Below, piece by piece: positions 1 through 13,494 of a DNA stretch of 62,000 nucleotides. The first letter of the stretch is position 1. The number at the start of each line of letters is the position of its first letter. Under the pieces are notes generated by a model. The model was not told the origin of the DNA. It saw nothing but the letters and a program-made list of their open reading frames with translations, and searched no databases. The translations under genes were made by a program, and so were the position numbers. The stretch comes from Glandiceps talaboti (lineage: Eukaryota > Hemichordata > Enteropneusta > Spengelidae): NCBI RefSeq assembly GCF_964340395.1, contig NC_135555.1:2972501-3034500 (forward strand), written 5' to 3'.

Positions 1-125
1 GATGTTTACGCTTATGGGGTTTCGACACGTCTTCTTAGCTACCATGGAGCAAGACTTCACCGTGTCCATTGATGGATGGTGACAGTCAGAGTGGTAAAAG
101 AAATAAATCATCGGAACAAATTAAT

Positions 126-248
<123 letters not shown>

Positions 249-289
249 TCAGGAAAGTAAAAGTTTAAGTTTAGGGTAGTATTGATTTT

Positions 290-420
290 AGTTAGGCTGT
301 GTGGCTTGCAGCGTGCGAAATTAACGCCGGTCCTTCGGCCCGAGACCAACAGATTTCCGTTCGGACCGACAGTTTTTCAGAATTACAACAACGTATCGGT
401 CCTTATGACCGACTGAAATT
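290..420. repeat. Candidate interspersed-repeat fragment with CGGTCC motifs
   Basis: The segment carries the string GCGAAATTAACGCCGGTCC, then CGGACCGAC, then TCGGTCCTTATGACCGAC, so the same short core appears three times in both orientations. TCGGTCCTTATGACC recurs near 2064-2078. A related GGTTCGAAATTAAC string occurs in the fold-back element near 50.09 kb. Recurrence inside one window suggests a dispersed repeat family, but its boundaries cannot be fixed from sequence alone. Confidence 0.4.
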
Positions 421-3400
421 TGGAGTAAATAATAACATTTATTCAAAGATGTATCCAATTTCCCCTACATGAATCTGATCTTGTGTTACCTATTTTACTC
501 TCGACATCATCTCGTACAAGTCAAGCGACACAGAGCTAGCTCGCTACGTGTTGTTGTCAATGTTGATATCATGTCTACATATGACGTAGCATACAGCATT
601 TACTTTATGAAATTATGTTAGCAAACACATGATTGACCGAATTTCTCCAATTATTTGTGTCTTGACTAATCAGAACGTCTTAGACATTCAGACCCATTTT
701 ACGCATTCAGCTCATGCCTCTTTTCCCACCATGATAAATGATGTGTTTGAGACAGTTCCACGTTGTATTTATAAAGTATGTGACGATATTTAGAAGGCAG
801 CAATGAGCTTCCGAAGAAGGAGACGAATTTAAACAGACACTGTTTTTTAAAGGATGGTATTAAAGCCGGTAAATGTTAGCGGGTTTCCCGATCAATTTAT
901 CGGAGTTCTCCATGTGTGTGGCCATGATCAAAACAAACTGACGGAAAACATATAAACTACTCTGAAAATGGCGTTTTAACTAATAAAGAAGGCAGGTACA
1001 CTTCGTAAAATATCTTCAGTACGATAGGTTTTTTTTGTAAAACATGTACAGTAAAAAAAATGCATAGTCTGATTGCTTTCAATTTGATTCATATGATAAT
1101 GTATGTCCTGTCGTCTTGTAATCAACGTATAAACTTAGAAATGTTGCATTTTTGTTGCCATTGTTGTATCTGGAAAATTACTGCATCATGCCAAACACGG
1201 GTACATATAGTGGATGACACATTATAGTACAGTTACCATATCACGCTCCCACGTCAAAAAAACTTGCATTGTAAGACATGTTTAGCCATAGTTCTCTTCA
1301 TCATGGTCAGATTTCTTACACAAACAGTCGAGTCAGAGACGATACTCAATACACCACTGTATGGTATACGGGTAGGGCTTTATGGGGGGGGGGGGGCTTC
1401 AGTACATATTTGAAGGCAGACGAAACCGCTCCGTGTCACTTTTGAGGATGGAAATTGAAATAAAGTGAATACACAGTTTTCAAGAGGGATAGTTATGGGA
1501 CAAAACCTTCTGCCATGATGAATTTGTGGGTCTACGTTCGCTAAGAGTTGGAAAGCTACATCAGCTGTTGCCACAGACGATTAATCTGACTTTGGATATG
1601 TGATTCAGAATTTAGTGAATCGTACAGAGAGGAAGGAGAGGACTGTGATCTCTTAGAGATTGCAGATAATGTACATTTAATGATTCATTCACCCATATTA
1701 TCTACAATCTATGGATATGTATTTCTATGGTGTAATGAATACATTCAGTCTCAGACCACTATAGTCTATAGGAATAGATTATGCGAGAATGAATATTCAT
1801 AGTCTCTGGGTTCATAGTTACAAATGAAAATATCTACTCATAGAGTCAAAAATTTACTTCCAAGTTATTTGTTGACTCTGTGAGTGGAAATTTTATGAAA
1901 TAATAGTGGATAGTGCACAATTCGTTGTACTCTCTTTTACTTTAGTATATCTAAAGATATGTTGTATCATATTAAAGTTCAAAATCATTTAATCTGTAAA
2001 TGGAGGGTATATAAATATAGGTCGTGAACTGCATTAAGTATGGACCAGCAGTATTTGCTACATGTCGGTCCTTATGACCAGTAGTCATTTTCCCTTAAGT
2101 TCACACACTGGTGGCTTGGTTTAGTAAATTAAAAGAAAAGTCAAGTTTTTGGGCAACTATTTTGCGGAGTAAGGCTAGCTAGAGCTTACACTTGAAGCCA
2201 GAGGCCTAGAAAAAGTCTTTACAAAAATGATGTGCAAATCAAATTATGAGTTCAACGTTGAACTTTACTGTTTTAAAATTTATTTTACTTCTTCACAATA
2301 GTCACACAAGAGTCATAATAATAATATCACAAACAAGTTTATCCTGTAAACGTGGTCAACCATTGTCTCAACTCCCCACTCTCATATTCATCGTCGACGA
2401 AGCAGGTCAGAAAACAGAAGCAGCTGGAGAACATCGACAATTTTCAGAATAAGGGGTGTAGATATTTTCAGTCACCGAAAGGATTCTAGAATGGTGTCAA
2501 ACACATCGTTTATACCATCTCGTGATTGTCAACACTTCAATATTGTATGAACCCGACAATAATGATGAAAATATGTTCAGGGAGAGAGGGATGACAGTGT
2601 GATTATATGCCACATCGTATAACCTGGCTCACACCTTCTCCCCTAACGAGAAGTGGAATGAACCACGATGTCGTAGATCACGTGCTAAAGTTAAGATATA
2701 TTGTACATGTTGTGGGCGAAAGATGCATAGTAAGTGTGCACGTACATATCTGCATCCAGAAACAATTTGAAATCCAAGCCGAGTCAACAACAGCGTCACA
2801 GAAAAGTTCTTGTTCAAGTAAGTATGTAGCTAAGGATGTATTCCTATAAGTACAAATATGAGTGCAGAATTTTGTTTCCGTAGTAGTGTCATTATCGGCA
2901 TCGTAATTTTGAACACTTAAAAAATCACGCGCTCACAGTAAGGCCAAGGGCGTCGTCTGGTCGAATAATATGCATATGTACGCGACTTTTTAAAAGTTGC
3001 CATCTTAGTCAACGTTCGTCTACAATGCGTTTGAGACAAACCGTTTCCTTTCACTATGTTGCCTTGTCGAAGTATTCGTCTGATATACTTTGTTGGTTAG
3101 CACGACGTGTTAATTAGATATAAATTGTATGATTTAAAGTTATTTCACTTTCAGAACATTTTACAAACTATAATCACATCCCTTCTTGCATGGTCGCACG
3201 TGCCTTGCTTGAAGTTGATAGTATGGCTACTGACGTACTGTTATGTGTTTACACGAGTTTACATTTATATTTATGTGACATTTTAGTAATTTTGTTCTAG
3301 TACTAGATTTGAAATTGGTGCAGGGTGCTCTTGTTTGGTTGTACGGAGACAAAACGAAATCGTTTCATATAATTTGCTTCATATGTGCCAGCTAGCATTA

Positions 3401-6400
3401 AAACGTCATTGGAAAACATGTAAACAACTATCGCTATCGCATCAGTCCTGCAGCAGTACATTGTCACGATTCGGATTAGTTTTCGTATGTGCACTCAAAA
3501 GTAAATATCCATATCCGTAGGAAACGGTTGACGATAACGTGTGAGAAAATGTTGGTAAGAATGATAAACAACGTATGGACTGTGGGTTTAGTTTTGAATG
3601 TAGGGTAACAGCTCGTTATTTTGCGTGGATATTTATTTATTCATTGTAATATTACCATATTGTGCTATCGGTTACTATACTAAGTTTATCACACAGGTTG
3701 TCTGGTTGATTCTGACTTCCTGACTTCAGTGACTATGCATAATTTTGCACCTGGTGAACGTGCGTATTGCTGAAGACGGCGACGTCGCAAATGCAAATTA
3801 CGATAGTTACGAACATCTTGAGCGAGGTTTCCTACTCAAAATTAGGTTCCAATGACCGACCACCTGTGCATGTGCTTGTACCATGTTAGTCCTGCTTGCA
3901 TACGGAGGAATTCGAGACGCGATTGTGACAATTGTTAGAGTCAAGTCAGTAATACAGACTCGTGCACCGGCATGTAAGCAGGACTAGTACCATGTGTACT
4001 AGTTGGATGAATCTAGCTCGGTTGTGTAAAATATACAAGGCGACCGATACTATAGGCCGCTGTGCCTTTGGTACATAGTTGCGAAAGTTTTTAGTTTATT
4101 GAAAGCAAGCACGTGATCATGAATTAGTCATAAAATATGCCATATGTCATTTTGAATACATTGTGACGATTTTTTCAGATGGAGAGGTCGAGGGGACACA
4201 TTCCACTGTACAATATCTTACCCACAACTCTCTCTGATTGGTATGCTTGGAGGTTCCTTATTCAATAATCCATACTTTTCAACATTTTAAGCACAGTAAT
4301 TAAGTTTAATTAATATGTAGGAAAAGAACGCTTAGGAATCTAAAATAAAGTTCTAAATTTTGTATAAAAATGTACCAACAACTAAATTAAGCATGTGCTG
4401 TGAATAAAACACCTTTCAATGTCAAAGTTTCAATAACTTGGGTAGTCAGTGTGTATGATGAGTTTTAGTATGTAAATTTCTTTTGTCATACCTATTCAAA
4501 TAAATCTATATCTTTGGCAAAGTCATAACAGGTGCATATATTTTCCTTAGTTTCGTTGCAAATATTCTGCATGTCTTTCAAGAAAATCTGCTGACAAATT
4601 CCTAAAATTGCTACTCCTACAATAAATCATTGATACCAGAACCGATGAAAATGGGTATTCAGAAACTCATCAGTGGCAATTCTACACTTGCCAAATGGAA
4701 AAAAAAAATGTTTTTACAAAACCCTATACACTGGTGAGATTTGTCTGACTTCAAGGAGATGATGTCCAACACTAGGTAAAATGTTGTACAGTGCATTCAT
4801 TACAAAACTTGTCCTTTGAAGCAGTTCTGGATCTGGAATGAAAGAAAATGTATAACTATGCAAACTAGATGATGTGTTTGAAAAACAGCAACAGCAACAA
4901 CAACAAAACATGCATGTCAGTGATAGGAGAGCGCTTTCCAAATAGAATGATAGATGCAAATCATTACAATTCAATCTTTAATGCATAACAACAACATGCC
5001 ATAGCAAGCATGGTAAAGCATACAAAAATAAAGTGAATACAATACAGTCATTTAGCCATTAAGTTAGTCATTACAGAGTAAAATCATAACGGATAAAATT
5101 TGCAGTAAATCCAAATAAATTTGCCAAAGAAAATAAAGTATTTTTTGTGACTTTATTTTTCTTGGAAGAAAATACATGTTCAAGATTAAAGTTTTAGAAA
5201 AAAATAAAAAAATAAAGAAGCCTCACAAATTTCCTATTCCTGTTGATTAAATGCAAAACTTTTAGAATAACAGTTCAGTACATTTTCAGACTTTCCTTTT
5301 TGCCTTATTTCATTTTACAACAGCAGGCACATAAATTTTTAGAATTTTCTGTTCATTCCTTCAAATGATTATGTGATCAGGTAACAAGCTAGGAAGAATT
5401 ACATCCCGAAGAACATGCAAAATAGACAGTCTAATGATGGCTGTTCAAAGCGAAATTATTCACAATATACTGATTGTGTCATATGCATGCAAGTTTTGTC
5501 TTGTTTCTATAAGTATAACAATTTAATTGTAAAGCCCCTATACGAACAATAAAACGAGTTTGCCAAACTATCTATACTATTAATTTTAGTATTTATGAAG
5601 ATTTGAAGAGAAGTTAAAGTTTGATTTGATATGCAAGATATGTTTGATATGTTATATTAGAAGACCAGATTGAAATTGAAAATGTTCTCATAAGTATTGT
5701 ACAATGCTAATTAGTTGGCACATTCAGAAATTTAATACTAATAAATACCTGTGTATTCTGCCAAATGTAATCATTTCTTGTTCTACCTGATACAACCTTG
5801 TAAACAAGTTTTCTACCATAAACCAAATCTTGAGAAACATGTGAAAATTATCAAAAAAATGCATCTGTTTGTTAAATTGTAACCAAAAATGATAATGTGT
5901 GTGTAAACAAGTTAAAATTCTTATAACCCTCCAAGATACTTACAAAAATCACCTAGTCCACAGCACTAGTCAGTGGTAACAATATGCTAGTATTAATCAG
6001 TCTAATTAATATTCATGAATAGTTAGTTATTGATTCAAATCACATGCATATAGAAAATTTTGCTAACAAAAAGGTCTTGAGAAATGTGCAAAAACTTTGA
6101 AGATAAATTTTTGTCAAAAATATGTTAATTGGACCAATAATTACATATTCATACCATTTAAATTGTAACCACTTGTTCTACCAAATATATATTTTTTGGG
6201 GAATCGTGAAAATTTTCAAAAATCAAGTATGGATTGTGGTTCATGGTGGTATACTGAGTCCACTAACTGTTGTCATAGCTACCATTGCCATATCTTCAAT
6301 TTTTCACTAGACATGTATTGCACTATTTTCTCTTTAGGAAAACCATATGGTGAAAGTCTTGTGGAAGATTGCTGACAGTATCACCATACAAAGCATACAA

Positions 6401-7055
6401 AGGTTTTTGTCAGCTGTGTATGTTTGCAAATTACATTTATAGAATCAGGTAAGAAATACCATGTACGTAGACTATATAAGTGTAATTTGTGTTCTATTAG
6501 TAACACAGAACAACTACGATGAAGTATTTGAGATTGACAGAGATATAACAGAAATATGAATCAGGTATATCAAATGACCAGGATAACATTGCCAGTACAT
6601 GTAATGATGTATATGAAAAAGTATGGCATATGTTTGTGTATGATGTGCAATAGTCAAAATTATAGTTTTGTAAGATAGTAACCGTGTATATATTGTGAAA
6701 GGATACTTTCGACAAAGCAGATTTAGATATACTGAGATTGTGTGATGTAATGATATCTAGTGTGCTGGTCCTCGTGCACAATGCGCACAGTGACGTTAAG
6801 TGTAAGAATGACTGTTGACAGACACTTGGTCCATAGTTCTGAATGAAAGGTTCTACTCGGAGAGTTAAAAACTATAGAATGCAGTAAATGAATTAAAAAA
6901 TTAAACGTGATCCGTAGTACCTACAGAATAATGAGGTTGAATCCCAAATTTTCATGGATGTATCAGCAGCATCCAAATTATACTGTAATTATTACAAAAT
7001 GATGAAATTACTTGTCACTTCTTGTATTTATTTGATACTTTTCTTCTACTTTTAG
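421..7055 (+). other. Upstream region of the large zinc-finger gene; no confident coding sequence
   Basis: No convincing protein-coding gene is visible. A second CGGTCC-type fragment lies near 2035-2105. CpG dinucleotides are clearly commoner around 2.4-4.1 kb than inside the genes, which fits a promoter. A consensus splice donor, CAA|GTAAGTATG, ends a possible non-coding exon at 2817. A possible internal exon with a strong pyrimidine-tract acceptor and a GTAAGAA donor lies at 6338-6448. A perfect POU octamer ATGCAAAT lies at 3791-3798. The true transcription start cannot be set without RNA data. Confidence 0.4.
6338..6448 (+). other. Candidate non-coding 5' exon
   Basis: The acceptor CACTATTTTCTCTTTAG directly precedes this 111-nt segment and the donor CAG|GTAAGAAAT follows it. 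It lies about 600 bases upstream of the first coding exon of the large zinc-finger gene on the same strand. It holds short ORFs but none joins the main frame from a clear start, so if real it is probably 5' UTR. The call rests only on splice-site appearance. Confidence 0.25.
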
Positions 7056-7057
7056 AT

Positions 7058-10000
7058 ATGGAGAGACGAAGTAAAACACAGAGCAATACACCTTTACCGC
7101 AAGATCCAACTTACTACTCAGTGATTTCGAATAGATATTCATTGCAAACCAATGTAGTACACCATAGTTTGATGTACCCAAACAGTGATCCAGAGGGACA
7201 CAAGGTAGCTGACAATTCTCCCCAAGTTGGTGCTTCCAAAGTAAACCGGCCATACTTTGTTCCAATATTTTACCAAGTGCCTACAGTTCCTTTTACCAGA
7301 CCACCCCTGGGTGAACATCCAGGAAAACGTGGGTCATTTCGGAACCAATCTAATTCTGGTATTCAGCAACAGCCTATCATTCCGATTGTTCCGAAACCAG
7401 CAGGTGTGGACAGGATGGAGAAGGGTGTTGTACTTTCCAACAATGTCAACAGTGATGAAAGTGCGGAAAGAATTTGTAATATATGTGGCAAAAGATTTAA
7501 ATTTCAGAGCCAACTGAATATCCACATGCGTGTACATTCAGGTAATAAACCATTCCAGTGCCCACATTGTCAGTACAATTCTTCACAAAGGGGAAATCTG
7601 TTTAGCCATCTTTGCCGATGCCACAACAGGACGGCAAAAGATCCCAGTTTCAGTCAGTGTGCTTCATCTAAGAAATCATCTGAAGTTATAACACCTACCA
7701 GGAGATCAAGAAAAGAATATCACGGTACTTCACAGGTAACCCTGACATCAAGACTTGGAAAATCAACAGACAGCATCCAAGAAAATCCTCCATCAACAAT
7801 GAAGGAAAGAGAAATGAAGACTGACAAAGATGGAAGAATGTCTGAAAAGTTTACCGGCTTTGAAAAAGTTCCCGAATTTGGCACACTTTTGAATGATCGT
7901 CCATCTGAAGAGCCAATGTGTCCAACTTGCAAGTGTCCAATGCCTATTGGTAATAAACCATCTGACCATGTATGCTTTTCACAGGTGGTATTTTGTTGTG
8001 CTGATTGTGAATTTATGGTAATTGAAAAGTCACAAATGGCATCACACATCACAGAGACTTGTCACAGTAAATCCTATGTCGCTTACAAATGTACAAGCTG
8101 TGGAATAGTGTATCTGAATGTGTGGCACTTGAAAATGCATGCACGTAAACACATCTGGCGGAAGACTCACAAATGTCATGTCTGTGGAAGGGGTTTTAGT
8201 GAGAGGTGGTATCTGAAGAGTCATTTGAAGACACATAAAGGGAAAGAAACAGTACCGGTTACAACAACTGAAGGAAGTACGACAAGCAGCACTGCAGGTT
8301 GTGATGTCCAAGCAGGCAAGACAAATGCTAGTAAACCAAAAAAGACGCACAGTAACACATCTTTGTCCACATCATTAAATCAAAGACAAAAGGACTTTTC
8401 ATGTCCCTTCTGCAGGAAAACATTCTCTGATGCAATTTACTTGGAAAGACATATGTTAGCTTATCATCAGGGTGTGTTGAAATCCAGGAAAAAAAGTGGT
8501 GCAAGTCCAAAGCAAACAGTCACTTCCACTGTTAAAATGGCAAAACCAGGTGTTGTACCAAGCCTTTTTCCATGTCAAATATGTAATATCATATTCATCA
8601 CTTATCAAGATAGACAAAAGCACTTGGAGACTTATCACAAGACACCTCAGAAAAGTGCATCAACTTGTACAGTCACACAGTCTACAAAAGATAATTCTGA
8701 TTGTAAGAATAGCCAGTCATCATCTGTTCCTATGTCGGCATGTAGTGGCCATCCTTCCCATACACACACTTGTAGTTTATGCATCAAAACTAAACATAAG
8801 TGTACACTCTGTGAGAGAAGCTTTTCTGAAGTCTGGCACCTGAAACGACACATGACTAGTCATCTGAACAAAAGCAAGAACCTGGCCAGTCAACCACAAA
8901 GGAAACTAGTTTTGCTAACTACCAGCAAAGAAGTGAAGAACAACAACACACAACCAGGCCCTATCCAGCAAGAACAAACTAAGAAAAGGAAATGTACCTC
9001 ACTTCTGGAATCTATGGGAAATAAAGGTTTACAGAAGAAACAGAAGACATCACCAGTTATTGGGTCTTTTATTTCAAAACCTCACATGTGCAAAATATGT
9101 GACCGTACATTTGGAGAATGGTGGAACTTGAAAAGACATATGCAGAGTCATGGTAGAACTTTCCAAGAAACAACCAAAAATGTCAAAACAAACACAGGTG
9201 GGTCATTAGGCATTTCTTTACCACCATCAGTAGTCACTGAAGGCAAGGGTAATGTCTATTCATGCAAGTTGTGTCCTCGAACTTTTATGGAATGGTGTCA
9301 TCTAAGAAGACACATGCAGAGCCATCGAAGTGATGTTGGTTTAATGCAAATAGACCTAGTCCTGTACAGTCATGTCAGTGGAGTCTTGTTTGTACCAGAG
9401 TCTGTTCGTCGCGACTACAGCATTGAACTACTATTACACTGCCAGTCCAAGTTGAAAAATATAGATGGTATCACAGATGTGCCAAATAATGACCATAGTG
9501 TTTCCATGACAACATTAGACCAATCAACAACTCAGGAAGGTGACCGAAATGAGATATTGGCAACTGAGCGTACTAGCAAAACCTCTATACCAGGTTTACA
9601 GCGAGATATGACCAAACAACATGAGACAATGTTTTTCAGTGCATTGGAACTTACAACAACAAAGGAACACAAAGCAAAGTCGTCAGTTTGTGATTCTAAA
9701 ACTGAATATGACGCTTTAAACATCAACAAAGTTGGTCTTGATCCCTATACTACTCTTGCTCAGCAGACTGTCTTGATGGAAGAAAATGGCCTGGAATTTC
9801 TAGAGGATGTTAAACTCCCTAAAACTTCTGAAACTGTTCATAAGAAGGTGGGAGAAAAAGAAATGGCTCAGTCCACATCATCAAAAGTTAAACCTACTGA
9901 TGTTAAACCTGTTCCAGCAAAAAAGAAGAAAAAGAAGAAGAAACCAACTGAGTGTGAGTTGAATGGAAAAAAAACGCCAAAACCGGACCATCAATATTTT

Positions 10001-12725
10001 AGACTAGATGTCCACTACACTTTTGAGAGGAGTCGCTACGAATCTGAATTGAAGCTAAGTAGGGATCAGGAATCTGGTATGTATCATTGCTTTTTTTGCG
10101 AGAAACATTTTCATCAGCCATTTCATCTGAAGATCCACATCCGAACTCATACTGGTGACCGTCCCTATACTTGCAACTACTGTAGTTATGCAGGCACCCA
10201 AGTTGCTTCCATTAGATCTCACTTGAAGTCTAAACACAGAAATGTGACATGCACACTCCTGACCAGAAAGACCAAATCAAAGACTTTTGCTTCTAATGAG
10301 AGTGACAGTTCTGGTATGGCTGAAATGGCAGGCAGTGAAAAACAGTCATGTGGCTCCAAGGAGATGAAATCCATGAATGCACCACCTGAAAGTTTTGACA
10401 AAGATATCTCGGCTTCAGGCTTCAAGGACATGGATTGCTCTAAAGTTGCTGTTAATATTGCTTTATCCAAATCTGACCTAGTTGAAAATCAGGTAGCACC
10501 AAGGCTAGTACCAATGCAGCAAAAAAGTGACCATGTTACCAGTACAGAAGTCAAACTACATATGAATTCATCTAACCAGTGTCAAGAAATGATTGAAAAA
10601 CTGTCACATGAACAATATTCACTCTCTGACAATTCAGTGAAAGTTGTGTGTACTGGGTCAACACAATCTCAAACACAGTCCGTCACCAAAGGAGTTCTAA
10701 ATCCTTACTGTTCAGCAGAGTTACAGTCAAGGAACAGAGAAACAAAAACTCCAATCATTGTCAGTGTTTATTCATTGAAGAATGTGGTTCCTAAGCAACT
10801 CCAACAATGCGAAGCCCAGGATGAGTCAATGCTTTGTCATGACAATGATGCTAGTGATGGCAGACACAACAACACTGTCCCTTATAGTTCCAAAGACAAG
10901 TTTGCTCATACTTTATCCACAAGTGCTGATGATAACAACAACACTCAAGTGGAAGCCATGGATCTAACAAAACCACACGAAAGGGAATTTAAGATGACCT
11001 GTGATCCACAAAATAAAGATGATTCTCATAGTGATACAGACTATCCACTTGTGAATTTCAGTGTAGCACATGTTGGACATAGATCTACTCAGACAAATCT
11101 GGATTATCAAGGTTTTCAAGAGATCTTTGAAAGCCATGCTAGCAACATCAGATCAATATACATACAGCCTCTTGATCTAAGTACAGCTAGACAGCATGGT
11201 AGACCTCCAGTTCAAGATGTTCCAATGGATCTGTCTTTTGAAACGCAGCATTCTTTCAAGCTAAGTAAAGAACACATTGTCATTGGGCATGCAACTCAAT
11301 TTGATCAACAAAGTGACAATGAAATAATACACATGAAGACAAAACTACCAGAAAGTTTGTGTACTGTACAGTCTAATCTGTTACCTCAGGAGACAGATCT
11401 TCAAATGGAGTTGTCAGGATTGAAAGTTGGAAACAACAACCTTATGCACCAAGGTCATCCCCAGAATCAAGACCCAGATCTTATACAACAAAAAGAACTA
11501 CTGAGTATCTCTGGTAGAAATGAGATCAGCCCTAATCAGGATAAGGAATGTAACAAACAAATAGGAATGTTGTATGGCAAGGAGAAAAACACTAACAACA
11601 ACAATACCAGTGCTAGTGGTCAGGAGATTTCATTTGAAAAAGAAATACAACATGCAAGGTACATGACAAGACTGTCTGCACTCACTGGACGAGTTGATCA
11701 AAATATACAATGTCAGCAGATGATTCCTCCACCAAGAAACTCTTCAAACTCAGACACTGTGATGATATGTCCTACAGTAACACCAGTGTCTGTGGGAGGA
11801 AGCAGAGATATCACCAGACCAGTATCATCATTGAACACAGAGTCAGAACAGTGGTTAGCCAGCAGTGAGATGGAAGGTGATGTCAGACAGACAGGAGAAA
11901 GAGACAGGGGTGACAGTTCTATCAGTGCAAGTTATGAAATGACTACAAGTCTTGACAAGATGTGTACCAGCAAGCTATTAACCCAAACTCATTTAGATTT
12001 GCCACAGTCTTGCCACACTTTCAATAAAGACCAGATGAGAGACGAGGTAAATCCACAGGACAGTATAGTAGAGAGAGGAGAATCTAATGACCACACTGTG
12101 ACAATTTCATCTCCATCATGTATTGCACCAGCTATGATGTCCTACTCTGATCAGCTCGCTCACAGTGTATCTTTAATGACTATAGGACAACAAACATCAA
12201 AGACGAAAACTCATAGAGAAATGTCTAACAATAAAGACACAGGACCATTCTCCAAAAATAGAAGTGAAAGTAAACAAGATTGTCAGCAAATTCACAAGGT
12301 AGATAAAACTGGAAGACAAGATAAATGTGATGGTGTTTACATGGACGAAGAGAACAGACACCACACTGTTAGTGCTAGAAAGGACCATGCCATTAATTAC
12401 TTGACTCAAAGCAACAATGATATTATACCCATTCCTGGTCTCAACAAACAGAAAGAAAATAGAGGTTTAGAAACAAAGATTAGAGACAGTCATCGTGACA
12501 AAGTAGATGAAACCATGCCAGAAATGATAGATGATGATAACATTCAACAAGTGAGAAGTAATTCTGTGGATAGATTATTTAACCTGGATGATTTAACTGA
12601 TGTGTCAGTATCCGATCTGCAAATTGATGACAATTATATTTATAGAGAAGAAGGTTATTCTGCAAGGAAAACCAAAGGATTATTTGATGAGAAGCTGGGA
12701 GCATTATCATTTGTTGATGATAAAG
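7058..12725 (+). CDS. Large C2H2 zinc-finger transcription factor, first coding exon (ZNF516/ZNF536-like)
   Basis: This exon encodes residues 1-1889 of a nuclear DNA-binding regulator. The start chosen is ATG 7058 (MERRSKT), two bases after the acceptor CTTCTACTTTTAG. An in-frame ATG at 7022 lies in the intron. Fingers are visible at about residues 138-190 (a linked pair), 286-338 (atypical Cys-rich), 343-393 (pair), 447-470, 504-527, 573-602, 676-698, 734-756 and 1008-1061 (pair with an SYAGTQ second finger). Several share the form W-x-L-K-x-H-M-x-S-H, as in CGRGFSERWYLKSHLKTH and CDRTFGEWWNLKRHMQSH. That form and the YAGTQ finger are, to my knowledge, typical of ZNF516/ZNF536. A lysine run sits near residue 955. 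A CtBP-type PLDLS lies near 1371, with weaker PMDLS and AMDLT nearby, suggesting a corepressor link. The exon ends AAAG|GTCAGT in phase 1. If the intron is retained, translation stops after four more residues. Family assignment is moderate; zinc-finger gene identity is certain. Confidence 0.85.
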
Positions 12726-13494
12726 GTCAGTTTAAATAATAATATTATGATTGTACAATAGTTAATGTATTACAGTATTCAAAAGCTAGATTCATAATAA
12801 AAGGCAAGATTCTGAAACTAAAAGTGTCACTCTCAGATGAAAATCTTCGTAGTACTTGGTTAAAGTGGCCATATGGATGAGAATTTGGTATTTATTTTGG
12901 ATTTTTATTTGATAAAACAGCTTCACTATGTTTTTCTACTTGAAAAAATAATGTGAAAGGGCATATACCAAGTCCATGTTCATAACTCAATAAACTGCAA
13001 AACATTAAACAATGTATAAAATGTTTGTTATTGTATGTACAATAACAAACTTTTTACACTTTTTCCATCTTTTTGCAATGTATTGAGTTATGAACATGGA
13101 CTTGGTATATGCCCTTTCGCATTATTTTTTCAAGTAGAAAAACATAGTGAATTTGTTTTATCAAATAAAAATCCAAAATAAATACCAAATTCTCATCCAT
13201 ATGGTCACTTTAAATAAGCAAGGGCTAATTTCTAATTGCTTTGAAAAATTTCCATAAATAAAACCTAACGTTTATAATACAACAACCAATTTAATATGTG
13301 CAAAAAATATTTGTCAGAGTTAGTGATACATTTCTATATGCTTATTCTCTATACTCGTATGGATTTCAAGTAATAAACTTTTTGAGATTTGTTCTTCTAA
13401 CAACTTTATACCTGTGTTACTTTCAACTATGACAATTTACTCAAGAAGGCGAAATGAAAAAGTAACCACATTTGTGATTATGCTTCACTTTCAG
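12726..13494 (+). other. Intron of the large zinc-finger gene
   Basis: The intron starts GTCAGT and ends in TTCACTTTCAG. Most of it is occupied by the palindromic element at 12861-13212. A second string, CACTCTCAG|ATGAAAATC, near 12835 resembles the real acceptor of the next exon but has no good donor after it. Confidence 0.75.
12861..13212. mobile_element. Near-perfect palindromic fold-back element (MITE-like)
   Basis: Two arms of about 173 bases are inverted copies of each other around a six-base loop near 13034-13039. The outer ends read TA-AAGTGGCCATATGG and CCATATGGTCACTT-TA, so the element is flanked by TA, as expected for a Tc1/mariner-type target duplication. It encodes no protein. 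The arms are highly similar, which suggests recent insertion or gene conversion. As RNA it would form a long hairpin inside the intron. Confidence 0.85.

Noticed and set aside
3896-3993. Short inverted repeat around GCAGGACTA
   Set aside because: Only about 12-18 bases pair well across an 80-base gap. This is too weak to call an element.
4179-4268. A short frame MERSRGHIPLYNILPTTLSD preceded by a TTTTTTCAG acceptor and containing a GTATGC donor-like site
   Set aside because: Joining its donor to the 7056 acceptor creates a stop codon at the junction, and the peptide matches nothing I know. It might be an untranslated exon at most.
12836-12880. An exon-like start CACTCTCAG|ATGAAAATC resembling the real 13495 exon
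   Set aside because: No donor follows before a stop in frame, and it runs into the palindromic element.
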